Shown piece by piece: positions 1 through 7,184 of a stretch of 26,232 nt of DNA. Below the pieces are notes generated by a model. The model made no database searches and was not told the DNA's origin. It saw nothing but the letters and a program-made list of their open reading frames with translations. The stretch is taken from positions 1 through 26,232 of the IMG/VR virus record IMGVR_UViG_3300032315_000834; one strand, 5' to 3'. A program made the translations under genes and the position numbers. This DNA comes from a virus. Numbering within the stretch: the stretch's first letter is position 1; each line of letters starts with the position of its first letter.

Positions 1-254
1 CTCATAGGTTTTGTATTTTCATAAAATTACAAAACTTTCTGAGATTTCCAAATTTTCTTCTCTATATTTCTATAGAGTTCAGACTATATCATCACCTTAT
101 TTCTAAGGGCCCTGTGCTTCCACTCACTTGAGTGTACGTCTTTCGACTAGTCGTTGAACCTTCCTATTTCTAGGCTCGGCTGCTGATTGTCTTCACCTTT
201 AAGTGGTCAGATTTTCCAGCAATTCTCAGGGTTTTAAATCTCCATGATTAATTT
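1..254 (-). ncRNA. Group I self-splicing intron in the RNR gene (5' part, runs off the window)
   Basis: The minus strand here carries the core elements of a group I intron in order. P (GAATTGCTGGAAAATC) lies at 210-225, Q (GACAATCAGCAGCCGAG) at about 175-191, R (GGTTCAACGACTAGTC) at 145-160 and S (GATGATATAGTC) at 82-93. A P9 hairpin follows at 60-77. P1 can be drawn: exon bases AATCTC at 261-256 pair with GAGATT at 242-237, and U255 wobbles with G243. This puts the 5' splice site after 255, interrupting the codon after C-N-L. A further A/T-rich hairpin (GTTTTGTA/TACAAAAC) occupies about 9-36. No endonuclease ORF is visible. The 3' splice site and exon 2 lie beyond position 1. The assignment as a group I intron is secure; the subtype is not determined. 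Confidence 0.88.
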
Positions 255-1227
255 AGAGATTACAGAATTGAAATGGTCTCAATGCAATCTCACAACAAGG
301 ATTAGTACCCCATTCAATATTGTTAGTCCAATATATTCCAGGTTCCCCACTATTACTAAGTTCTATCCTCTTCCAAAGGGATTTGAATTCCTCCTCAGAA
401 ATACTTCCTCTCAACAGCACAGCAGAATTATTAGCCCTTCCACGCTGCTCATTCAGTTCCCACCAATTACCATACTTACATGTGATCATTTCCTCATCAT
501 CATGGCTGAACAGAGCAATCATCGCACTTCTCCTGATGCCTCCAGAAAGCACTGAATTAGCAATATGGCAGAGTATGTCATGGCATTCCAGTGGTATAAG
601 CTTTTCTCCTTCCTGTTTCCTATCAAGAATAGCTTGTACGTGAGCTAAACATATCTTCAAAGGCTCAGGACCAGGAGCTTTACCACCTGCTGTTACAAGC
701 CTAGCACCCTTATGCCTAATGGCTCTGAAGTCAAACTTAGGCATAAAAGACCCCTCAAGATAGGCTTTCATAAGCACTTTTACAGCATCAGCCCATCCCA
801 TAATACTATCTTCAATGAGGTAGTTTCTGGATTTTCCTGGCTTTTTAATTTCAGGGAGCTGTGCTACGTGGTGCTTTTGAACAGAATATCCCACTCCTGT
901 ACCACCAAGCAACAGGAACATTGTCTCACTGAATCCATGAACACTGTCAATAGGCAAATAACAGCAGTTATATCCCCTTGCATTGTTCACTTCCATAGCT
1001 GGTCCAGCAAATTGAAGAGCTCTCATGGAAGGAAGCACTTTCTTCTGCTTGATCAGTTGTCCATTATGAAGAATAGCTTGTTCTAGCTTAGGATATTTCT
1101 TTATCATCATAGATAAATATCTATTCACTATTTCATTCCAATCTTCCCTGCGTTTTGCTTCTGGAATATACTTTGAGTATTTCGTAAACACAGTGATTTT
1201 ACTTAACGCTTCCAATCCTAAATCCAT
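255..1227 (-). CDS. nrdJ: Class II (adenosylcobalamin-dependent) ribonucleoside-triphosphate reductase, exon 1
   Basis: Reduces ribonucleotides to deoxyribonucleotides for phage DNA synthesis, using a B12-derived thiyl radical. The 324 visible codons match the monomeric Lactobacillus leichmannii-type RTPR. They include SMRALQFAGPA near residue 67, the RGYNCCYLPID segment holding the first redox cysteine, the GGTGVGYSVQ loop, SVLSGGIRRSA, NSGEPGIYW and the active-site N-P-C-C-E-I near the end. The second residue after the radical-site cysteine is Glu, as in the family. The frame then hits a stop at 253-255, but a group I intron begins at 254, so the gene continues outside the window. The exon ends one base into the codon after Leu, predicted to be Ser. 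It is transcribed just after a terminator (1249-1288) with an A/T-rich leader. Class II enzymes need no separate small subunit, which fits the absence of nrdB here. Confidence 0.9.
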
Positions 1228-1248
1228 AAATTTTTGAGTTTTTTGATT

Positions 1249-1288
1249 AAAAAAAGAGGGATGTAAATATACATCCCCCCTCTTTCTA
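1249..1288 (-). terminator. Rho-independent terminator between the 1310-1738 gene and nrdJ
   Basis: On the minus strand GGGATGTA and TACATCCC form a stem with a four-base loop. It can be extended by AAAGA/TCTTT around a small G bulge and is followed by seven T at about 1249-1255. It lies 22 bp after the stop of the upstream gene. Confidence 0.85.
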
Positions 1289-1309
1289 ATCCAAGAGATT
1301 TTGAAAATT

Positions 1310-1738
1310 CTATCTAACCATGTTCCTTATTTTCTCTCCAAGCTCCATATCATTAGGAGTGGTGTTAACCAAATGGATTATTTTCTCAAGATAGAGAGAA
1401 AGATCCATTGCCTCCTGTTGAGCATGTAAAAGGTAGTTGTCAGAATTGTTTCCTTCTAATGTGGTTCCATACTTCTTAATGCCTACATCACTCCTCTGTT
1501 GGTATTTGTCCACCACTTGCTGCACTATCTTGTCCTTCATTTTTGTTATGTTAAATGTTGAATTAGCATAAATTTTTATTTGATCAGATCTATAGTGTCT
1601 TACATGTCCTCCATCACAGAGGACAACGCACCATAGATCGTTCTCAAATGTACCACTATTAGTGACATAGATGGCATAACCATCTTTGTTATTCTCCACT
1701 ACTAGAGGAATTGGACTCCGAAACTCCAACATTATCAT
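1310..1738 (-). CDS. Phage protein with a possible MazG/dNTP-pyrophosphohydrolase-like C-terminal half
   Basis: This 142-residue protein seems to have two parts. Residues 1-65 look like a small beta-rich domain (EFRSPIPLVVEN, then alternating hydrophobic strands). Residues 66-130 are helical and contain R-S-D-V-G-I-K-K-Y-G-T-T-L and H-A-Q-Q-E-A-M-D-L-S-L-Y-L. This spacing, KYG-T-L then HA-xEE-xxD-xxxYL, is common in small phage proteins related to the all-alpha NTP pyrophosphohydrolase (MazG-like) superfamily. Here the usual EE pair reads QE. If the resemblance is real, it would clean up nucleotide pools beside the RNR and ThyX. That function is an inference from motif spacing only. The first Met lies inside the upstream gene (50-bp overlap); Met3 at 1732 is an alternative start. 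Confidence 0.5.
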   Translation of the reverse strand: MIMLEFRSPIPLVVENNKDGYAIYVTNSGTFENDLWCVVLCDGGHVRHYRSDQIKIYANSTFNITKMKDKIVQQVVDKYQQRSDVGIKKYGTTLEGNNSDNYLLHAQQEAMDLSLYLEKIIHLVNTTPNDMELGEKIRNMVR

Positions 1739-2090
1739 TATTGTTTAATCTTCCTTCCATAATTTGGAGCAATTCTTCAACACATATTAGCTCTGCATCT
1801 CTTCTTGTAGGAAAAGATGCAGTTTTAATACTAGTGTGATTCATTCCATATCCCCATCCATCATTCCAGAAGACATAGCCATGAAGAGAATGTTTATCAA
1901 AGAAATCAAACAATGCTCTTGGTTGATTATCAATCATAATGACAATCTTCTCTTCAGTGAAAGCTGCTTTTGCAAGCTCTCTGAAGCCTTCAGGAATGTC
2001 TTCTTTTTCAAGAGAATTAAAGAATATTTCTGTGAAATGTTCCTTAATAAGCTCTAAAGTCTTTGGATGTTTTTTCAATAGTTCTACCAT
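1689..2090 (-). CDS. Hypothetical phage protein, 133 aa
   Basis: No function recognised. The N-terminus (MVELLKKHPKTLELIKEHF) is predicted helical. A central segment contains F-W-N-D-G-W-G-Y-G, followed by a charged helix, and the tail is Asn/Ser-rich (after residue 115), likely disordered. The start overlaps the end of the upstream gene by 47 bp and the stop overlaps the next gene by 50 bp, so it sits tightly inside an operon. The long overlaps on both sides are unusual for this window. No other in-frame ATG removes the upstream overlap without deleting the helical N-terminus. Confidence 0.7.
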   Translation of the reverse strand: MVELLKKHPKTLELIKEHFTEIFFNSLEKEDIPEGFRELAKAAFTEEKIVIMIDNQPRALFDFFDKHSLHGYVFWNDGWGYGMNHTSIKTASFPTRRDAELICVEELLQIMEGRLNNNDNVGVSESNSSSSGE

Positions 2091-2301
2091 GATATTCTAT
2101 TTGTCTAAGTTCGTGCATTTTATCATTCCACCAAAGTCTTTCATATCCAAAGTCCATATATTCTTCATAAGGAAGTCTTGCCTCTTTATGACATTCTTCA
2201 TATATGAGCTGACACTCTTTAGACTTCATTTCGCAATAGCTAATGGTACGCTCAATGCCAAATTTACCCAATAATTCATTAACTAACAATTCATTGTACA
2301 T
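2044..2301 (-). CDS. Hypothetical small phage protein, 85 aa
   Basis: No function recognised. It is a compact, charged, mainly helical protein beginning M-Y-N-E-L-L-V-N-E-L-L-G-K-F-G, with Y-C-E-M-K-S and a Trp-rich segment (E-R-L-W-W-N-D-K) near residue 58. There is no signal peptide or membrane segment. The ATG lies 11 bases inside the upstream gene and the 3' end overlaps the next gene by 47 bp. This indicates translational coupling within the PD-(D/E)XK nuclease operon. Confidence 0.7.
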   Translation of the reverse strand: MYNELLVNELLGKFGIERTISYCEMKSKECQLIYEECHKEARLPYEEYMDFGYERLWWNDKMHELRQIEYHGRTIEKTSKDFRAY

Positions 2302-2848
2302 GTTTGCCGATTAATTTGTTAACATTCAGTGTCTCTCTTTCTTCTGACCAACCTTCCCAAACTTCAAGGTCATCATCCAGAATTACACCAAGCTCTCTTT
2401 CCCAATAATCTAACATGTCCTTGGTCTTTTTGAATATGCGAACCTGCAAACTCACTTCATCTCTATGCAGTCCATTGTGCATAATCTTCACCACCTTAGG
2501 AAACACTTCTTGGAACTCCTTTGATGTTTTGGAATACATGCCTTGCTTGACAAGATTGAAATCATCGGACCATTTAGCATCTAATTCATAAACCACCACT
2601 ACAAGGCCATCCTCATAGTCATAGTCATCTATCAAGTTTTTCGTTCTTTCATACTCACTATCCAGGAATTCTTTGAATTTCTCTATATTCTTTGGACGAA
2701 ACACAAGATAGACAGCATTATCATACTGCTCTTCTCTGTGTCCATCCTTGGAATAGCCATCAACGAATCCATTCTCTAAAAGCTTTTCCCTCCCAATTTT
2801 CAGAGTGGGAACCATGAATATAGTAGTAATAGTCCTTTCTAACTTCAT
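2291..2848 (-). CDS. Hypothetical phage protein, 185 aa
   Basis: No function recognised. The protein is acidic and soluble, with an N-terminal strand-rich part (T-T-I-F-M-V-P-T-L then N-A-V-Y-L-V-F). A charged helix covers residues 55-75 and the C-terminal half is helical, with W-E-R-E-L-G-V and W-E-G-W. The ATG shares one base with the TGA of the nuclease gene upstream (TGATG junction at 2846-2850), so the two are almost certainly translated together. Its fixed position behind the nuclease suggests an accessory role in DNA processing, but no motif supports this. Confidence 0.72.
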   Translation of the reverse strand: MKLERTITTIFMVPTLKIGREKLLENGFVDGYSKDGHREEQYDNAVYLVFRPKNIEKFKEFLDSEYERTKNLIDDYDYEDGLVVVVYELDAKWSDDFNLVKQGMYSKTSKEFQEVFPKVVKIMHNGLHRDEVSLQVRIFKKTKDMLDYWERELGVILDDDLEVWEGWSEERETLNVNKLIGKHVQ

Positions 2849-3882
2849 CAGTCCTTAATGTTTAAAATTCCGTTTTTAGAAAAATTCTCTCTGCTTATAC
2901 CCCATTTGTCATTTTCAACAGCCCATTTCAAATCTGAAATGATGCTTTTGACGCCTCTGTAGGTACGTCCCTTATGTTCAAATCCATTATAACACTCATC
3001 AAGATCATTGACACTCAATGTATAAACAAGAGGGTTATAATAATTGGTGCTGTCACACACTATGAATCTGGTGGGCATCACCTCATAATCCTGAAACTCT
3101 GTTGTAGAAATCACTGCTCTGTGATAGAGAAATGCTTGGATGTAAGCTCTTCTGTAAAGATAGTATTCCTCATAGAAGTTCTCCACTGCCCATACACACT
3201 TAAGGTCGTAGATGTACACTTTCTTCTCCTGGTGATCTATAATCACCTTATCCAGCATGCTCTTCAGCTTCAGCCCATCTATCTCATATCCCTCTATCTG
3301 AAACTGATTAAACACTTCATACCTTGCACTATTGACAATATTGACAATATTACAAGTGACATCATTTGTCCTCAGCTCATCAATGATTTTCTCAGCATTA
3401 TTCACATCATCAGCTGTCACCACAGTGAGACCTTTTGATTTCACTTGGCTGAGTTCATTGAAATATATCTCAGCATCAGAGCCACTGAACTTGGAGAGTA
3501 CGGTTTCAAACTTTATTTTGAACCCACTCTCTGCATATGCATCTTTGGCAATGTCTTCAAAAGACCTTGTAAGAATACCATCTTCTGTAGCCAGCTCTGT
3601 GAATTTATACAAAGATTCAACAAACGAAAGCATAAGACCTGTAGGAGCATTTGCCAAGCTTGACATATAAAACCTCTCATCAAACAGTTCAGCCTCCATC
3701 AAAAGTGTCTCCACCAGCCTACCCATAGTGGCTGCTTGGGTGTCCTTTTCCTCAACTTTTTCTCCCTTGATATACTTCTTGTAATACTTTTTCCTATCCA
3801 GGGAAAAGTCTTTAAGACTAGAGCTGCTGTCCATATCTACAGCTCTATACTGTGCTTCTGTCTTTTTAATTCCTGTTATCAT
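2848..3882 (-). CDS. PD-(D/E)XK superfamily exonuclease (RecE/Cas4-like fold)
   Basis: Predicted DNA exonuclease for recombination or end processing. An N-terminal M-G-R-L-V-E-T-L-L sits near residue 53, where RecE-like nucleases carry a conserved G-R-L-x-H/E helix. The catalytic core is around residues 205-230: L-K-S-M-L-D-K, then K-K-V-Y-I-Y-D-L-K-C, giving the metal-binding D followed by D-x-K. A downstream Y-R-R-A-Y-I-Q-A-F-L-Y helix provides the usual Q-x3-Y-type motif IV. Length (344 aa) suits a single-domain phage nuclease. Such enzymes often partner an annealing protein and SSB; here the Sak4-like ATPase and SSB lie about 10 kb upstream in the same transcriptional direction. The exact subfamily is not resolved. 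Confidence 0.8.
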   Translation of the reverse strand: MITGIKKTEAQYRAVDMDSSSSLKDFSLDRKKYYKKYIKGEKVEEKDTQAATMGRLVETLLMEAELFDERFYMSSLANAPTGLMLSFVESLYKFTELATEDGILTRSFEDIAKDAYAESGFKIKFETVLSKFSGSDAEIYFNELSQVKSKGLTVVTADDVNNAEKIIDELRTNDVTCNIVNIVNSARYEVFNQFQIEGYEIDGLKLKSMLDKVIIDHQEKKVYIYDLKCVWAVENFYEEYYLYRRAYIQAFLYHRAVISTTEFQDYEVMPTRFIVCDSTNYYNPLVYTLSVNDLDECYNGFEHKGRTYRGVKSIISDLKWAVENDKWGISRENFSKNGILNIKD

Positions 3883-3897
3883 GCAGTTTTGTTTAAA

Positions 3898-4131
3898 TTA
3901 TTCATCTGAAATCCATTCGTAAGAAAGCAAGTGGTAGTCACTCAACCCCACTTTACTCTTCATAAGCCCTGATGTAGAAACCACTCTTTCCTTAAGATCT
4001 TTAGGAGACAGGGTCATTTGTTCCCCATTCCATCTCACCTTAATCTGTTCATTCTTTTTAATGGCTTCTTTCACTTCATAGTCACGAAGATCTACACATC
4101 CTTTGTACACCTTTGTTACATTCTTAACCAT
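3898..4131 (-). CDS. Hypothetical small phage protein, 77 aa
   Basis: No function recognised. It is a basic, soluble protein of mixed strand and helix character, containing K-V-Y-K-G-C-V-D-L-R-D-Y near the start and I-K-V-R-W-N-G-E-Q in the middle. It lies 15 bp before the nuclease start and 13 bp after the preceding gene, within the same operon. The ATG follows an A-rich stretch without a Shine-Dalgarno, like other genes here. Confidence 0.7.
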   Translation of the reverse strand: MVKNVTKVYKGCVDLRDYEVKEAIKKNEQIKVRWNGEQMTLSPKDLKERVVSTSGLMKSKVGLSDYHLLSYEWISDE

Positions 4132-4144
4132 ATCCTCATAGTTT

Positions 4145-4528
4145 TTATTTTTTTATTACCTCGTCAAATATCCCCAATGAAATAGCTTTCTGGAAAAGCT
4201 TACGGAGCCCTTTGAGATGGCTTTGTTCAAAACCATCAATTTTTGATAGATGACGAAATTCTTTCATATTACATTTCAATCCAGCTTGCAAAGGCATCAA
4301 CACCTTGAGAAACAATTTGTTATACAAATATTCATCATTGTCCCAAACTTCTATCACCTTTTCTGATTTCATTCCTTTGTCCTTCCAGAATGTAAGTGAA
4401 GCAAAACCATATTGTCCAAACTTTTTTTCAGAAACATTCATCATTGCATTAATCTCATACTGTATTTCATCTTCCTCATAAAGCAAATCAGTGCTTCCAA
4501 AAATCTTATTTTTCAATTTGTTCCCCAT
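4145..4528 (-). CDS. Hypothetical phage protein, 127 aa
   Basis: No function recognised. The protein is basic and mostly helical. It has an F-G-Q-Y-G-F-A-S-L-T-F-W segment around residue 37 and a C-terminal L-K-G-L-R-K-L-F-Q-K-A helix. The ATG lies 16 bases inside the 3' end of thyX, so its translation is probably coupled to thyX. No membrane segment or cysteine cluster is seen. Confidence 0.7.
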   Translation of the reverse strand: MGNKLKNKIFGSTDLLYEEDEIQYEINAMMNVSEKKFGQYGFASLTFWKDKGMKSEKVIEVWDNDEYLYNKLFLKVLMPLQAGLKCNMKEFRHLSKIDGFEQSHLKGLRKLFQKAISLGIFDEVIKK

Positions 4529-5196
4529 GACTTTAATGTGTGTTTAAATGGTTCACCTTCAATGTTTTGCACAAGATGTAACATCTGTTGTGCTATCTCC
4601 CGTATTTCCAACTGAGCTTCTTCACTATTCCTCAATTTAAGGAAATTTGCAAAACTCCTCATGTTAAACATTACATCTGCCTGTATTTGGGAGTTGTATG
4701 TTTTAAAGAACCTTGCACTTTCCTTTGCCCTTTTTCTGCCAAGAACTGGTGTTAATTGTTCTAATGATTTGTGATACAATTTATTACCCAATTCAGTGTA
4801 TAGCTCAAGAGCATGATGCAAATCCATATATTCTTCTTGTGGATAATTTAATAGATTTTTTACTCCACAATCATTTCCGATTCTAACTTCCCACCAATCT
4901 TTAGGTAGATAGAATTTATCCTCTTTCAGTTCCTTATATCTGGCACTCTCAGCATTCAATGATGAAATCCTGTGCTTCAGGAGATGAATATGAGAGGCAA
5001 TATCGCAGTTCACTAGGAAATGTACGCTACCCTTTTCAAAAGGAGTTTCATGTCCTTCTTTCCAAAGCCTGTCAATCAGAGCAGGAATCCTGTTCCTTTT
5101 CTCTTCTGTCAATTCTCTGGATGTGGAAGTCCATGCACTACATGCTATGGTTTCATCATTTCCATAATGTCCTAATAAGATGACACTATTTTCCAT
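4513..5196 (-). CDS. thyX: Flavin-dependent thymidylate synthase ThyX
   Basis: Makes dTMP from dUMP with methylenetetrahydrofolate, FAD and NADPH. From the chosen start, MENSVILLGHYGND, the protein is 227 aa, normal for ThyX. The signature R-H-R-x-x-S-x-N-x-x-S-x-R-Y appears as K-H-R-I-S-S-L-N-A-E-S-A-R-Y around residue 75, with only the first Arg replaced by Lys. H-E-T-P-F-E upstream and the C-terminal Q-A-D-V-M-F-N-M-R-S-F segment with the substrate-binding Arg are intact. An in-frame ATG at 5256 would add 20 residues lying within the HNH gene and lacking family similarity, so 5196 is preferred; it overlaps the HNH stop by 11 bp. Together with the RNR it supplies DNA precursors. No dUTPase is seen in the window. 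Confidence 0.93.
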   Translation of the reverse strand: MENSVILLGHYGNDETIACSAWTSTSRELTEEKRNRIPALIDRLWKEGHETPFEKGSVHFLVNCDIASHIHLLKHRISSLNAESARYKELKEDKFYLPKDWWEVRIGNDCGVKNLLNYPQEEYMDLHHALELYTELGNKLYHKSLEQLTPVLGRKRAKESARFFKTYNSQIQADVMFNMRSFANFLKLRNSEEAQLEIREIAQQMLHLVQNIEGEPFKHTLKSWGTN

Positions 5197-5557
5197 TCTT
5201 CTCTTTTTGTGTTTTAACATTGTGACAGCATGAACAAAGCACTTGCAAGCCATCAATTTCTATAAACAATCTCTCAACAAATCCTGGAAGATCTTTAGCT
5301 GAATTCAAAGAACCTGCAGGAATTATATGATCAACGTTTACAGCCTTATCAGGAAACCATTTCTTGCAATGATTGCATTGGTATTCCCATTTCTGACGCT
5401 TGAGAGCACCCTTGTATGGTCTTCTTGCTTTCATTTTACATTGTGTAATAGGTTTCCAAAACCTACTCTTCTGTCGTAAAGCACTTCTTATAAAAGACCA
5501 AAAGGCTGATTCACTCATTGTGCCAGCGTTCCTTGTCTTAACTATTTTCTTTGGCAT
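5186..5557 (-). CDS. HNH endonuclease
   Basis: Predicted metal-dependent DNA nuclease of 123 aa. The C-terminal half holds the HNH fold: a zinc knuckle C-N-H-C near residue 80, the catalytic V-D-H-I-I-P, and L-Q-V-L-C-S-C-C-H-N-V-K-T-Q near the end, giving the second cysteine pair and the final His. The N-terminal half is basic and probably binds DNA. The start is placed at MPKKIVKTRN (5557). The longer frame back to 5644 would cross a perfect terminator hairpin and the end of rIIB, and adds an implausible N-terminus. No duplicated flanks or intron elements surround it, so it looks like a resident phage nuclease rather than a recent homing insertion, though homing cannot be excluded. Confidence 0.85.
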   Translation of the reverse strand: MPKKIVKTRNAGTMSESAFWSFIRSALRQKSRFWKPITQCKMKARRPYKGALKRQKWEYQCNHCKKWFPDKAVNVDHIIPAGSLNSAKDLPGFVERLFIEIDGLQVLCSCCHNVKTQKEKNGK

Positions 5558-5571
5558 AAATGTAAAATTAT

Positions 5572-5602
5572 GCAGAAGGTAGCAATATTCACTACCTTCT
5601 GC
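5572..5602 (-). terminator. Inverted repeat, probable terminator after rIIB
   Basis: A perfect 11-bp inverted repeat, GCAGAAGGTAG/CTACCTTCTGC, encloses a nine-base loop. On the minus strand it is followed by ATAATTTTACATTT. It begins 11 bp after the rIIB stop and 15 bp before the HNH start. The T-tract is imperfect, so it may be leaky or act as an RNA-processing signal. Confidence 0.7.
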
Positions 5603-5612
5603 AAATAATTTA

Positions 5613-6923
5613 TTACACCAGAGTGATCCTGTTTGAAATAACATCCTTCATGCTTTCCAAAGAACTCACAATGTTGTCAATTTCAACACTGGAGATTTTG
5701 GGAAGATTGAATTCGTATTTCTTGGCTTCCACTGCAAATCCTTCTTTCACCCTTTCAGAAAGATCATTCAACTCATTGACAGCATATTCTTCATCCAATT
5801 GAAGAAAGTCGAAGTCTTGAGAATTCATAATCTCATCAGCTTCTGAAACAGTGGTGGTCATGAAAGGAAGATACTCATAACACCTACCCTTTTCAGCACC
5901 AATACCCACAACCTTCATAGGATTGTGAAGAGTGAATACAGTGGTGTTTCCACAAAGAACATAGGGAGCTGTATGTCCTGCAAAATGCAACCCCTTCTCT
6001 GCACAATCAGCTGTAGACCAGCTGCAATCCTCAGGACGCATACTCACCACTTTACCAATCCTAATGTCAAATGTCTTGGTATAATCATCTGTGTAACGAT
6101 TGCCTTCCATATTAGGCAAATCATTGTACAAAGATGCAAGATTACCAATAACCACTCCTTTGCAAATCAAATTAGTCACCTTCTCAATGGAATACTCTCC
6201 ATCATTTTGCACTACACGGAAATTCTCAGGATTCTTCTTCCACACAGCTTTCACCTTATTGTAGGCATTACTTATGGCATCCACCAGAGCTTTATCTGTT
6301 GCACTGGTTGCCACTACATTCCTAAGACCAACGAAGAATCCCTGCTTGGTGATTTTCATTCCATTCTTAAAAAGGAAACCATACAGCTTATCAACCACTT
6401 CAGCTCTTGGATTGAGGCAGCACCACAGGAAAAACCTCTTGTGAGCTATATATTCCTCATCATCTTGCACTGCGTTGAATGGTTCATTTTCATAATGTGA
6501 AAGAATTTCACAAAACTTCTCCACCAACAGAGGAGGAAGGCTTCTGCTTATGCCTTTGAGATACACTATATTGTCATTGACAACTTCAAAGTCATCAGTG
6601 AGAGAGTTAAGCAGACCAAATCCTTTTTTCACTGATTGAACTTTTTCAATAGCATAGTCTTCTTTCATCTTTTCAACCAGTGTCTCTTGATTTGTGAGAA
6701 TGCTAATAACCTGATCTTCCGTGTAAGCATTTCTCACATCCATAAATTCCTGTTCTGAAGCATTTGATTTGCTCAGAATACTACCATCCTTAAGAATAAC
6801 AGTGATGACATCATTCACCAGCTTTACAAGTGCATAAGGATGTTCTTGTTTTACCAATGGCTCTGGTGCAGGGGCTACCACTGGACTTTCTTTCTTGCTT
6901 CTAAACCAATTAAAACTAAACAT
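5613..6923 (-). CDS. rIIB: RIIB-like protein
   Basis: Homologue of the T4 rIIB family, paired with RIIA in many large phages; its biochemical role is unsettled, with links to superinfection and lysis control. Length is 436 aa, longer than T4 RIIB. Family-like features are V-D-K-L-Y-G-F-L-F-K-N-G-M-K-I-T near residue 180, followed by G-F-F-V-G-L-R-N-V, and the C-terminal A-E-K-G-L-H-F-A-G. These match the T4 pattern RLFDFL-N-IEIT, G-YFYAYK-V and C-SRGLHV in order and spacing. The N-terminus carries a Pro/Ala-rich linker (residues 14-25). It lies downstream of rIIA, separated by a terminator and one small ORF, which preserves the rIIA-rIIB order. Confidence 0.8.
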   Translation of the reverse strand: MFSFNWFRSKKESPVVAPAPEPLVKQEHPYALVKLVNDVITVILKDGSILSKSNASEQEFMDVRNAYTEDQVISILTNQETLVEKMKEDYAIEKVQSVKKGFGLLNSLTDDFEVVNDNIVYLKGISRSLPPLLVEKFCEILSHYENEPFNAVQDDEEYIAHKRFFLWCCLNPRAEVVDKLYGFLFKNGMKITKQGFFVGLRNVVATSATDKALVDAISNAYNKVKAVWKKNPENFRVVQNDGEYSIEKVTNLICKGVVIGNLASLYNDLPNMEGNRYTDDYTKTFDIRIGKVVSMRPEDCSWSTADCAEKGLHFAGHTAPYVLCGNTTVFTLHNPMKVVGIGAEKGRCYEYLPFMTTTVSEADEIMNSQDFDFLQLDEEYAVNELNDLSERVKEGFAVEAKKYEFNLPKISSVEIDNIVSSLESMKDVISNRITLV

Positions 6924-6926
6924 AGA

Positions 6927-7127
6927 TCATTTGTTTTTATTATTCCTGAGTGTTTCTTCGTCATCTTTTCCTAACACCTCTACCACCAATCCTGAAGCAT
7001 CAATTTGCCAATAGATGTCATTCCATTCTTTGTTAGTGCATTTGTTCATTACAATTTCTCTGTTTTCATTCCATTCTTGAATGGTTTTTGATGTCCTCAT
7101 GATCTGAAAGGCTTCTTCCTTTGTCAT
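6927..7127 (-). CDS. Hypothetical small phage protein, 66 aa
   Basis: No function recognised. Soluble, helical, Trp- and acid-rich, with Q-E-W-N-E-N-R-E and K-E-W-N-D-I-Y-W-Q. It occupies the space between the rIIA terminator and rIIB, ending 3 bp before the rIIB start, so it is probably the first gene of the rIIB transcript. Its ATG follows an A-rich leader. Confidence 0.65.
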   Translation of the reverse strand: MTKEEAFQIMRTSKTIQEWNENREIVMNKCTNKEWNDIYWQIDASGLVVEVLGKDDEETLRNNKNK

Positions 7128-7144
7128 TTGCTTTGTTTTTAAAT

Positions 7145-7178
7145 TAAAAAATGAGAGGGAGGCAATCCACCTCCCTCT
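7145..7178 (-). terminator. Rho-independent terminator after rIIA
   Basis: A perfect 9-bp stem, AGAGGGAGG/CCTCCCTCT, with a seven-base loop, is followed on the minus strand by CATTTTTTAATTT. It lies 6 bp after the rIIA stop. Confidence 0.9.
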
Positions 7179-7184
7179 GTTTGA

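Noticed and set aside
4513-5256. ThyX starting at 5256
   Set aside because: The extra 20 residues lie inside the HNH gene, in another frame, and are not part of the ThyX family pattern.
5186-5557. HNH gene as a recent homing element
   Set aside because: No duplicated flanks, intron core or base-composition shift. It sits cleanly in the operon with an 11-bp overlap to thyX.
5603-5644. Extended N-terminus of the HNH nuclease from an ATG at 5644
   Set aside because: It would run through the end of rIIB and a perfect terminator hairpin; MPKKIVKTRN at 5557 is a better start.
5925-6500. 191-codon open frame on the plus strand
   Set aside because: It lies entirely antisense to rIIB, has no family resemblance, and is Cys/His/Ile-rich as expected for a shadow frame. 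All supported genes are on the minus strand.
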